64,000 nucleotides of DNA from Nitrosomonas sp. Is79A3 (GTDB lineage: Bacteria > Pseudomonadota > Gammaproteobacteria > Burkholderiales > Nitrosomonadaceae), in assembly GCF_000219585.1 (NCBI RefSeq), contig NC_015731.1, positions 2,108,001 through 2,172,000 on the forward strand, in the 5' to 3' direction. Below, piece by piece: positions 49,663 to 58,044 of this stretch; position 1 is the stretch's first letter, and each line of letters starts with the position of its first letter. A model generated the notes under the pieces. The model saw nothing but the letters and a program-made list of their open reading frames with translations. It made no database searches and had not been told where the DNA came from. Position numbers and translations under genes: made by a program.

Positions 49663-50703
49663 ATACTATTCTGTCCCCTGATGCTGATTTTCAGGGATAT
49701 TGGACGGAATTATCCCGTGGTTGGCATCCACACCTTACGGACATGGTAAAGATTAGCCAAGGCAAACAACAGATAAAGCTGTTGTGCATTCTTGAACAAT
49801 CCTCGGTAACGGACTTTGGTATAACCAAATTGTCTTTTGACAATACGAAACGGATGTTCAACCTTTGCGCGTAGTGAAGCTAGCATACGATTGAGCACGG
49901 CATGTTCTGCTGGCAATTCCTCACCGCGCTTGCGTTTGAATGGCATACCCCAGACCGGCTCTTCCGGCTGTCGTTGCGCTTCCAGATTGCGATCATTACG
50001 AGTATAAGCCCGATCACCCAATACAATTGCCTCTTCGCCATGTACCAGCGCATCAATCATGTTGCCATCGGCCACTTTGGCCGTGGTAATTTCCAGGCTA
50101 TGCACCAGGCCGGAATCGGCATCTACGCCTATGTGTGCTTTTAATCCAAAGTAATAGTTGTTGCCTTTCTTAGTCGAACTCATCTCGCCATCACGTTTGC
50201 GTTGCCGGTTCTTGGTCGATGGCGCAGCCGCTATCAGCGTGGCGTCAACTATCGTGCCCTGACGCAGCAATAATCCCTGTTGCGCTAACCGCCCAGTTGT
50301 TTCAGCAAACAGGCTTTGTGCCAAGTGATGCTTCTCCAGCAGGTGGCGAAACTTGAGGATCGTCGTCTCATCAGGCATAACATCTTCTCCCGCATCTAGT
50401 CCTGCAAATTCACGTAGCATCGGCACATCATGTAACGCTTCTTCCATTGCCGGATCTGAATAACCAAACCATTGCTGCATCATATGAATCCGCAGCATCG
50501 CTTCCAACGCAAATGGCTTGCGTCCCAAACCTGCTACCGGATAGTGCGGCGCGATCCGATTCGTCCAGTCTACCCATGGAACCACTTGCTCCATTTCTTC
50601 GAGAAACTTTTGCCGGCGAGTTACTTTTGGTTTCTTGATAAATAATGGAATCGACAATACTAATTGTTTCATCAATGCATTCCCTTGCAGTGGTTACAAT
50701 CTA
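49663..50703. mobile_element. IS5-family insertion sequence (ends approximate)
   Basis: About 1.04 kb around a complete transposase. The outer ends share only a short imperfect inverted match (CAGATTGCATAC against TAGATTGTAACC), so the limits are approximate and no target duplication could be fixed. It lies between the two parts of the STAND gene. Confidence 0.6.
49710..50675 (-). CDS. IS5-family transposase
   Basis: 321 residues, intact. IS5 marks: FLEEMEQVVPWVDWTNRIAP near the N-terminus, catalytic Asp in GTIVDATLIAAAPSTKN, Asp in LGDRAYTRND, and Glu in VEHPFRIVKRQFGYTKVRY. It may still be active. Start is ATGATG; either codon could serve. Confidence 0.92.
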   Translation of the reverse strand: MMKQLVLSIPLFIKKPKVTRRQKFLEEMEQVVPWVDWTNRIAPHYPVAGLGRKPFALEAMLRIHMMQQWFGYSDPAMEEALHDVPMLREFAGLDAGEDVMPDETTILKFRHLLEKHHLAQSLFAETTGRLAQQGLLLRQGTIVDATLIAAAPSTKNRQRKRDGEMSSTKKGNNYYFGLKAHIGVDADSGLVHSLEITTAKVADGNMIDALVHGEEAIVLGDRAYTRNDRNLEAQRQPEEPVWGMPFKRKRGEELPAEHAVLNRMLASLRAKVEHPFRIVKRQFGYTKVRYRGLFKNAQQLYLLFALANLYHVRKVWMPTTG

Positions 50704-51562
50704 CCGCGTATTTTACAAGTTTTTGGGACTTAATCAGAGTTTCCCTAAAATAACAGAGATCATTATCGCTAAATCGAAGGTGAATATTGATTACGCTAAC
50801 TCACTATTTAATTTATTTAATTATTTCTCTGAAGTAAATAAAGAAATTGCAATTCACTTTACTGGAAAAACAGAGTTACTTAAACAAGCCTATTTTCTAT
50901 GGCTTGATACTTACCGGGATGGAGATTATGAAGGAAACAACTTTGACTATTTTTTAGACCAAGATTCCAATTTCATTGTGGATTATATCGATTGGATGTA
51001 TAAAAAAAAGAAATGGGTAAGTCGACATGATGATCATCGTAATTACTCATTCATATGGAAACGAGATAATTATTATGAAATTATGACTAAGGCCGCTGAA
51101 CGAATATTTCAACATGAAAAAGGTGATAATTTTTATTCTTTTTTTCACGTTTTCTTTGGATTAAAAGAGGAAGATCAGGAGCTACAGATAATTATTCCGC
51201 GAAAAAAAGAATTTCTAATGCAGCTCATCGAAGACAGGCACAACAACGTCAAGTTCATGAGGTTTGTTTTTGGATTGATCTCTATTCTTAGCGAAGATGA
51301 TAAGCGTTCACTTATCTCAAGATATATCAATCTCAACAATAACTTTGAAGATTTTGAACAACTACCACTTGAATCCAGCTCTCGAAGCTGGTCAGGAAGT
51401 GCTGTACCGATGCATCAGAGGCGTGTTGATTTTTTCCAAACTTTAATTCCGTTATTCAATACTGTTTCCTTACTCGAACACAAGCACTATATTGAACAAA
51501 AAATAAAACGTATTCGTGACGAAATAGAAACAGAAAAGAAAATGGACTTTATGGATTTTTAA
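50704..51562 (+). pseudogene. Probable C-terminal part of the interrupted STAND protein
   Basis: About 285 codons that enter straight from the IS5 end without their own start (a longer reading begins inside the IS). Helical, AT-rich: YRVFYKFLGLNQSFPKITEI, FLDQDSNFIVDYIDWMYKKK, FIWKRDNYYEIMTKAAERIF. Composition and position fit the C-terminal sensor region of the 46600 gene; together they would encode roughly 1,300 residues. It could instead be a separate truncated gene. No known family is recognised. Confidence 0.5.
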
Positions 51563-51583
51563 TGGACGGCTGATAATTAATAA

Positions 51584-52144
51584 ATGACAGACCAGATTTT
51601 AATTGAAGTTATTAAAGCGATTGTCGGCCTAATCATAGGATCGGGTATTACATCTTATTTTTTTACTCGCAAATTAAAACGTTTATCAGGCTATGAGCGA
51701 GCGGTTGATGACATGCTCAAAGCTTTAATAGAAGGCACTGAGCAAGTATCCGATAGAGCCAATTTGCTGAAACAGACAATTCAGAAAGTTGAAATTATAT
51801 TGCGTTCAGCAGAAATTGATTTGTCTTACTTACAGTCCATTCAAGTTGACTTGGAAACGCAAGCAATGGCTTTAAAAGAAGCTATCAATACCCACCGGAT
51901 TTATCTGACTCCACTATTACCATTTGGAGAATCAAGTCATGTATTTAATTCAATTAATTCAATTTCTGCAGGTGTATCACTGCTCGCTACTTATTTACCA
52001 AGTATGAATGAAAGTGATAGAGCTGATGCTCTTAATACAACAATTGCTGAAATTGCTGTTTACTACGATATTCACAGAAAGTTATGTACAAGCATATCTG
52101 CCATTCTTGCCAAATTAAATTCTGGCAAGGATATATTTATATGA
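51584..52144 (+). CDS. Small membrane-anchored helical protein, unknown
   Basis: 186 residues with one N-terminal membrane segment (AIVGLIIGSGITSYFF) followed by basic residues and a long helical, likely coiled-coil region (GTEQVSDRANLLKQTIQKVE). It lies 21 nt after the STAND C-terminal part in the same direction, so it may belong with that gene. The family is not recognised. Confidence 0.6.
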   Translation: MTDQILIEVIKAIVGLIIGSGITSYFFTRKLKRLSGYERAVDDMLKALIEGTEQVSDRANLLKQTIQKVEIILRSAEIDLSYLQSIQVDLETQAMALKEAINTHRIYLTPLLPFGESSHVFNSINSISAGVSLLATYLPSMNESDRADALNTTIAEIAVYYDIHRKLCTSISAILAKLNSGKDIFI

Positions 52145-52333
52145 TTAAGAATGGTTTTTATATATTAACTGCTACAATGTCTTGATAGCAGAATATTCAA
52201 AGTTCTATGCCTTTGGTCACCAAAAAGTAAAGACACAAAATTATTATGCATTTTAAAAATATTAGTATTACTTATTGCCATGCACTAACATACTAATAAG
52301 AAAGTATTTTTGTTGAAAACTTACATTCTATTG

Positions 52334-54807
52334 CTAATTGATTGCAAAATTAGGTCGAGTATAATTTATTGATGATCTATAAGCTATACCACCCCAAATT
52401 CTATTTTCTTTCTTATTACACTCAAATAGAACTTTCTTTAGGTTATTTACCTTTGTTGTCTGAAAGCAACACAATATTGCTAATCGAAGATAATAATCTC
52501 TGCCTTCAAGTCCATACCTATGCAAGTATGTTACTGGCATGATATTGGCATACCAAACTCTGCGAAAGAATTCTCTTAAAACGCGACTCAATGCTGACAT
52601 CCAAAATCCCTCTTTTTGATCATCGGGTATAGCTATGTTCGCGATAGTCTCGATTGTATAAATTATATTGCTGCCAAGTGCTCTAAATTTTTCTAGATTT
52701 ATACTACTATCGATTTCCGCCTTATCAAATAGATTGTCATCAAGTGAGAAGAATCCTATATTTTCAAACATAAATAAGTGTGCAATATCATCCCAAATAG
52801 AAACTTCTAAGTTAGCTCCTTCAAAGTCAATATCAAATATTCTATCTGCAAAATATTCGTCAAACCTATTTTCATTAATACTGAGTAATTCTTTTATAAA
52901 TCTATTAATTTCAACAGATGCATCTGATCCATTGAGATGAAGGTCAAATCGGATTAGCCTGTTTTTTAGATGACTGTCGCGAAAAAGTGTGGTCTCTTGT
53001 TTGCTGGCTACACGACCAATGTAATCTAAATCCTTTATTGCATTTTCAATTAATTCTCTATGGATTTTAGTTAAAAATGGTGATATCTCTTTAATGCCTG
53101 ATCTTAATTTTTCAGAATATGGATACTTATCCCTTTGAGCAATTGCTACAGAAACTCTAAATTCACTTAAGGCATGCAGAGAATGTGAAAAAAGATATCC
53201 TAGAATATTTTCAATGACCTGCTTTTTTTGGGGATCGCTAAATGATAATTCATGTAGCTTGTAGAAAAGCTCAAACATATTACAGCCTTGTACATGTTCT
53301 ATGCTGAGTACGTCTTCAATCCACGGAACATGTTCCCCGTTTATATTTAAACATGGTGTTCTAAACCACTGTAATTCTATTTGTTGATTTAAAATATCTT
53401 TTTCTACTAGCTGCGCTTTAGAATCCATGCATTTTTTAAGAAATGCAGAACTCGTTTCCTTGATAGCATTACCTCTATACAGAGATGGATACTTGCACTC
53501 ATTTTTTAAATAATCTGATAAATGATCTACATCAGAGAGCCAGTAAGTTTTTTTAGAGATTGATCTATAATATTTCAGAAGGGATTCGGCAATTAAAGAA
53601 TTTGATCCGGTTTCAAAGATTACTTCCTTAAGATCGCTTTTATCACCGTCATTATCATCCGACTTTTTATGCCCCCTTATCTCTCCTTTTTCACCATAAG
53701 ACCTCAAGAGAATTTTTTTTGAATCGAGAATGCATAAATTCCATATTAATTCTTCTTCATGAAAACCAACAGATAACTTCTTTTTATCTTTTCGATAACT
53801 TAAGAAAAGCAAGCTTTTCGCATATTTAATAATTTTATTTTTTGTTTTTGTTATTTCCCAAGTGCTATTTTGTTCAGAATCTAGCTTTGATAGTAAAGAC
53901 TCACAAAATGGGTTTGCGAGGATAAATTCTAATTTAGGAATACGTTCGTCAATTAATAATTCAATATAATTATGACCTGTAGAAGATTTAGAGGAATTGG
54001 CGGAATCCGCAAAGTTAATAATATTCTGTCTAAAATCAGTTGGACCTGCGAGTCTCAGAAATTTGAGAGATATCCTTTTTTCAGTAGCTTCAAGCAGTAT
54101 ATTGAACAAGTTGTCGTCGCTATAGTTTCCATTTTCTATACTTATGACACCAAGATTACTATCAGTATAATTTTTCTTAAGTTCGATTTCTTTGGTTTTT
54201 TTAAATATATATTCAGTTATATCTTTAATTATGTCGTGCTTGAGGTTTTGGGAAGGTGAAGTTTTGCGATTTTTGTGGATCTGAATATATCGAATGAAGC
54301 TTGTGCTTCTCAGACATATTTCTGATAGTACATTATATTTCCAGATGAGTTCGTCTTTCCTTGCCGGACTAGCTTTACTTATTTTTAATTTTATTAATTC
54401 AAATTGGTTCGTCCAATAATTGGAATAATTTTCTTCATCAAAATTATCAAGAATATCAGAGCTATTCAAAACTATTGGTTGTATCCTACCTTCATGGTTT
54501 CCATTGGCCATAAATACAGAAGCTTCATACATGGGGTTTTGTTTTTTTAAATATGTATGCTAATAACAGGAATCATAAAATCACAATTTTGTGCTGATTC
54601 CATAAATTCTAGAAAATTGCTGTGATGTTCTAGGTTTTCATCGTAACGCAATGGAATCCCATATTCAGAGAAAATTGTTACGATGAAATCAACCTCTTTT
54701 TTGTCTTCATAAGCATACGACAGAAATATCTGTACATTCTTCTCTGCAAGATATTTACCCATTTCTTCTATATTTAATCGAGTCTCTGGTGTTCTATTTG
54801 TAGGCAT
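52334..54807 (-). pseudogene. TIR-domain plus possible kinase-like protein, frameshifted
   Basis: The 5' piece (54807-54547) is a TIR-type domain: VQIFLSYAYEDKKEVDFIVT, FSEYGIPLRYDENL, CDFMIPVIS. It stops after VISIHI. One base restored near 54553 gives VISIHYLKKQNPMYEASVFM, the TIR strand-helix with the position of the conserved Glu, flowing into the 732-codon piece (54532-52334). That piece has a DVLSIEHVQGCNMFELFYKL block, FDLHLNG near residue 530, DIDFEGA near 567 and IWDDIAHLFMFE, faintly like aminoglycoside-phosphotransferase/kinase folds. The intact protein would have about 820 residues. The TIR part is fairly sure; the kinase reading is tentative. Confidence 0.65.
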
Positions 54808-54999
54808 AAATCAGCAATCCAATAAGAGAGCTTGAAGTATATGCTATCAAACCAATAAACTGAATTGCATATCTTAAGGAGTAAAGAGTGACCTCACATT
54901 TTTAGTACTAATTTTTATTAGATAGATGTAAAAATCAATCTAATTGTATTTGGTTCAAGATTATTTTTGGCAAGAAAGGACCTTATTGACATAATATAA

Positions 55000-55355
55000 G
55001 GAAAAAATAATATTGTGCCAAACTGCGCTATAAACAACATTGTTTATGACTGTGTGACATAGTTTTGATGCTTGGCAAGCATTATAAGTTATTGTTTTAT
55101 ATAATATATTAATTATAATTGCGTTTCGTAATCATTAAGGCAATTTCTCAAATTATTATAGGTACAAAAGCTTCGCTCTTGTACATGGAATTAAGACAGA
55201 CTGGCTATGCCAGACTGTTAAGGCGGGTTGATTCAAACCCATCTAATCTCAAATATCAAACGTGACAAATCTGACGATTATTGGCGAGTGTTGGCGAGCA
55301 CTGGCAAGCATATTATCAATAAAAACAGTTAATTAAAACACCTGTTAATCAGAAT
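55000..55355 (+). repeat. Integrative-element end sequence, copy 2
   Basis: Matches 21580-21940 over most of its length (CGTAATCATTAAGGCAAT, double hairpin, ACGTGACAAATCTGACG, TTGGCGAG pairs) but diverges right at the tRNA-Asn anticodon (CTGTTAATC then AGAATT). It looks like an element end whose tRNA half-site has been replaced, inside the island, upstream of the toxin-antitoxin pair. Confidence 0.75.
55159..55217 (+). repeat. Dispersed double-hairpin repeat, copy 4
   Basis: Same hairpin sequences as copy 2 (GTACAAAAGC/GCTCTTGTAC and CAGACTGGC/GCCAGACTG), with a slightly different linker (ATGGAATTAAGA). Confidence 0.8.
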
Positions 55356-55472
55356 TATTTACATTAAAATCAATCTGTTACTTATAAAGCGTGACAATTA
55401 TCAATAGTGAACTAAATCTGAATTAATCCAGCTGAAGTGGTGAATTCTGGATGCTGCTTTACTTGTAAAATA

Positions 55473-55799
55473 CTACTTTGCATGAACATCTAGCTTTTGT
55501 GGTGTAAGGCGGTATCCCATAGCATTCATAATTGCATTAATACTTTCAAATTTAGGATTGCCATTTTCTGATAATGCCTTTTGTATGCCGTTTCGCGTAA
55601 TTCCTGTTTCCTGAGCTAATGTTGAAACACCTTTAACACGGGCGATCATGCGTAATTGAGCAAATAAGGCGGCAGTACATCCATCTCTCGCGTATTCCTC
55701 GAAAGCAGTGGCGAGATATTCATCAATCTCGTCGGGATGATTACGGTAATACATTTCTTCACTTTCATCTAATGTTTTATAAGTACGTTCTTTAGCCAT
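55473..55799 (-). CDS. Antitoxin of HigA/addiction-module type
   Basis: 108 residues from the ATG at 55799. The C-terminal HTH (VKGVSTLAQETGITRNGIQK, then ALSENGNPKF) is typical of the HigA-like addiction-module antidote family. Its start overlaps the toxin stop by 8 nt (ATGGCTAA). It should neutralise the upstream toxin and repress the operon. Confidence 0.85.
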   Translation of the reverse strand: MAKERTYKTLDESEEMYYRNHPDEIDEYLATAFEEYARDGCTAALFAQLRMIARVKGVSTLAQETGITRNGIQKALSENGNPKFESINAIMNAMGYRLTPQKLDVHAK

Positions 55800-56130
55800 T
55801 ATTTTTATAATCCTTCCAATATTCTTTAGCGTTTCTGATATCTCGGCTCTGACTGTCTTTATCACCACCACATAATAAAACAACAATATTATCGACATCT
55901 TCACCAAAATAAACCCGGTATCCAGGGCCAAAAAACATTCGTAGCTCTGAAACACCTTCTCCTACAGAATCACAATCACCATAGAGCCCTTCTCCTAATC
56001 GCCGAATGCGCGCTCTGATTCGTTGTTGACCCTTTTTGTCTTTTAAACTATCTATCCAACTGCGATAAGGTTCATGACCATTTTCATCTGCATAGATAAT
56101 AATTTGCTTTGCTCGTATTGATTGAACCAA
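55792..56130 (-). CDS. RelE/ParE-superfamily toxin (HigB-like)
   Basis: 112 residues, TTG start. Family pattern: EPYRSWIDSLKDKKGQQRIR, RIRRLGEGLYGDCDSVGEGV, SELRMFFGPGYRVYFGE and VVLLCGGDKDSQSRDI, as in the addiction-module killer (PF05973-type) mRNA-interferase-like proteins. Toxin-first order, as in higBA. Position next to the right attachment repeat suggests stabilisation of the island. Confidence 0.85.
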   Translation of the reverse strand: MVQSIRAKQIIIYADENGHEPYRSWIDSLKDKKGQQRIRARIRRLGEGLYGDCDSVGEGVSELRMFFGPGYRVYFGEDVDNIVVLLCGGDKDSQSRDIRNAKEYWKDYKNNG

Positions 56131-56248
56131 TTTATTCTCTATTCTTTATCTTATCTATACATTAGAGTGCATACTATATTATGCACTTCCCATCAAAATA
56201 TCAAATCTTAAATAATGCTAATTTTCCAAAATGAATTATCAAAAAACA

Positions 56249-56376
56249 GAACGTGACAAATCTGACGATTATTGGCGAGTTTTGGCGAGCACTTGCGAGT
56301 GTAAAATTAATAAAAACAGTTAGTTAAAACACCTGTTAATCCGCAGGTCCCAGGTTCGAGCCCTGGTCGGGGAGCC
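56249..56376 (+). repeat. Integrative-element end sequence, copy 3, with tRNA-Asn 3' fragment
   Basis: ACGTGACAAATCTGACGATT, paired GGCGAG units and AAAAACAGTTAGTTAA followed by the tRNA-Asn 3' fragment. It is the right end of the island. The last 44 bases match the tRNA 3' part exactly with anticodon GTT. Confidence 0.85.
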
Positions 56377-56387
56377 AATTAACTCAA
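56333..56387 (+). repeat. Attachment-site direct repeat, right copy
   Basis: Identical over 55 bp to 42670-42724 (tRNA-Asn 3' part plus AATTAACTCAA). The 5' half of the tRNA is absent. It is followed directly by a degenerate integrase end. Confidence 0.9.
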
Positions 56388-56599
56388 AGAGTTAGTCGGC
56401 TTATAGCTCTGGTTAGCATCTGTATAGTGACAAAAACATGACAGCGGAATAACTTTTCGGTCTTTTCCTGTCTCAATTCTTGACGTTGCGAAGGCTAGGT
56501 TCTCAGTCGCAAACTGGCATAACGATCTACCATATTGCGTGTTTCTAACCGTCCAGGTCTTTCAATTCATCACAGCTCGTTCCAAGTCTGCCGATACCA
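56378..56599 (-). pseudogene. Second tRNA-Asn integrase, C-terminal remnant
   Basis: Matches the 3' end of the island integrase (42716-42930) with many changes and small deletions, for example AACTGGCATAACGATCTACC. Only about 220 bp remain, and the reading frame is broken. It shows that another element of the same family once sat beyond the right repeat. Confidence 0.8.
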
Positions 56600-56787
56600 T
56601 AAGATTCATCCGGGGAGCGCGTACTTGATAATCAAATGCATGTTTAAGAGAGTGAATTAAAGGTTGAAGTTGTCTCTGACTTTTAATCATGAGATCTTTT
56701 CAACATGTTGACAAGTTTGTTGTATCACGCCTTTGGCATAGTTGGTTATTTCGGATCTAGGTGACTTTGAGTGGGTAAACTTCTGAT

Positions 56788-57202
56788 ATGAACAGCGACG
56801 CACTATTTGGTGTGGCATTGGGATTACAAGCGCCGTAGAGAATTACGGATGTAACCTTCAAAACAAACGATGCAGCAAGATGTGAATTGCACCTGCGAAT
56901 CGGATTTGTTACTGGCAGAAAATTCAAAGACGAGGCAGGTGTTGATTGCGCTGTGCATGACACAATTGAGTGTCAGTGGTAACACTTCAACTTCTTTGAA
57001 CATTATGTTTCTTTCATTTCAGAGTGCCACGTATCACCACCAGTGAAAGCAAGGAGCATGCTGCACTAAAGAATCACAAGTGCACATTTCCAAATTGGCC
57101 AAACGACGTGCTCGCGGCTTTAGAAACGTCAGGAACTACATCGATATGAACTATTTCTTGTGCGGAAAGCTGACTTTCTCTTACCCGTGGTATTTCACAT
57201 AA
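56788..57202 (+). pseudogene. ISL3-family transposase relic
   Basis: Starts MNSDALFGVALGLQAP, then TAG, RITDVTFKTNDAARCELHLR, a TAA after IECQW, and HFNFFEHYV. After an internal deletion the far C-terminus follows: KRRARGFRNVRNYIDMNYFL and CGKLTF to TAA (57200-57202). The start and end both fit ISL3 transposases; most of the catalytic core is lost. Confidence 0.7.
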
Positions 57203-57264
57203 ATACGGAAACAAATTGTGGTCAAACACTCTCTCAAATACTCCCGCCCATTCCTTCAACTCGT

Positions 57265-58044
57265 TTACCGGTGAGCTATTCGGGCCAGAAAATCTGCGAT
57301 AGCAATAAATTTTTCTACCGGCAAGTTCTCAGCGCGCAGCCCAGGATCAATACCCAGAACGCTAAAATCTTCCGCCTTCAAAAAATGATGCAGTGTATTG
57401 CGGAGCGTTTTGCGGCGTTGTGAAAACGCTGCCAAAACTATTTGTGAAAATAACGCTTCATCTTTAACGGCTCGAGATGATTGAGAGCGTGGAACCATTC
57501 GCACGATGGCTGATTCGACCTTGGGTATCGGACGGAAAGATTCTGCAGGAACGCTAAAAACATGCTCCATATCAAAGCGATACTGCAGCATGACGGAGAG
57601 ACGTCCATAATCCGGCGTCGATGGCATTCCCACCATACGTTCTACAACTTCTTTTTGTAGCATGAAATGCATATCCAAGATCTGTTCTGAAAATTGACTC
57701 AGATGGAACAGTAAAGGAGTCGATATGTTGTAAGGCAGATTACCGATAATACGCAATTTCTCACCTAAAGCAGAAAAATCAAACTTCAGCGCATCGGTTG
57801 CATGAATAGTCAATTTTTCTTGCGAAAATTCCTTTTCCAGCTTGGCTACAATATCGCGATCAATTTCTACAACCTCCAAATGATCCAGCACGTGCAGCAA
57901 AGGACGTGTTAGCGCACCGAGACCTGGGCCGATTTCAATGATCCGTTCACCCTTCTGCGGATATATTTCATTGATGATTTGCGCAATGATCTGCTGATCA
58001 ACTAAAAAATTCTGGCCAAAACGTTTGCGCGGATTATGATGCAT
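57265..58044 (-). CDS. rsmA: 16S rRNA dimethyladenosine transferase RsmA
   Basis: 259 residues; dimethylates two adenines in helix 45 of 16S rRNA. Motifs: RKRFGQNFLVDQQIIAQII, GERIIEIGPGLGALTRPLL (SAM site), RIIGNLPYNISTPLLFHL (NLPY catalytic motif) and FSQRRKTLRNTL. Its ATG overlaps the end of pdxA by 11 nt, in the usual surA-pdxA-rsmA order. Confidence 0.97.
   Translation of the reverse strand: MHHNPRKRFGQNFLVDQQIIAQIINEIYPQKGERIIEIGPGLGALTRPLLHVLDHLEVVEIDRDIVAKLEKEFSQEKLTIHATDALKFDFSALGEKLRIIGNLPYNISTPLLFHLSQFSEQILDMHFMLQKEVVERMVGMPSTPDYGRLSVMLQYRFDMEHVFSVPAESFRPIPKVESAIVRMVPRSQSSRAVKDEALFSQIVLAAFSQRRKTLRNTLHHFLKAEDFSVLGIDPGLRAENLPVEKFIAIADFLARIAHR

Larger units (their letters stand above)
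42670..56387. mobile_element. Integrated genomic island at tRNA-Asn
   Basis: About 13.7 kb between 55-bp direct repeats. Order: tRNA-Asn, integrase, HTH/excisionase-like, replication initiator, unknown gene, broken STAND defence-like gene with IS5 insertion, small membrane protein, broken TIR/kinase-like gene, element-end repeat, toxin-antitoxin pair, right repeat. Base composition is AT-richer in the cargo than in the integrase-rep block, which suggests cargo and backbone of different origin. An internal end-like sequence at 55000-55355 hints at accretion of two elements. Confidence 0.8.

Noticed and set aside
56757..56963. 68-codon minus-strand frame near the right end of the island
   Set aside because: It is antisense to the ISL3 transposase relic, which explains the open frame.
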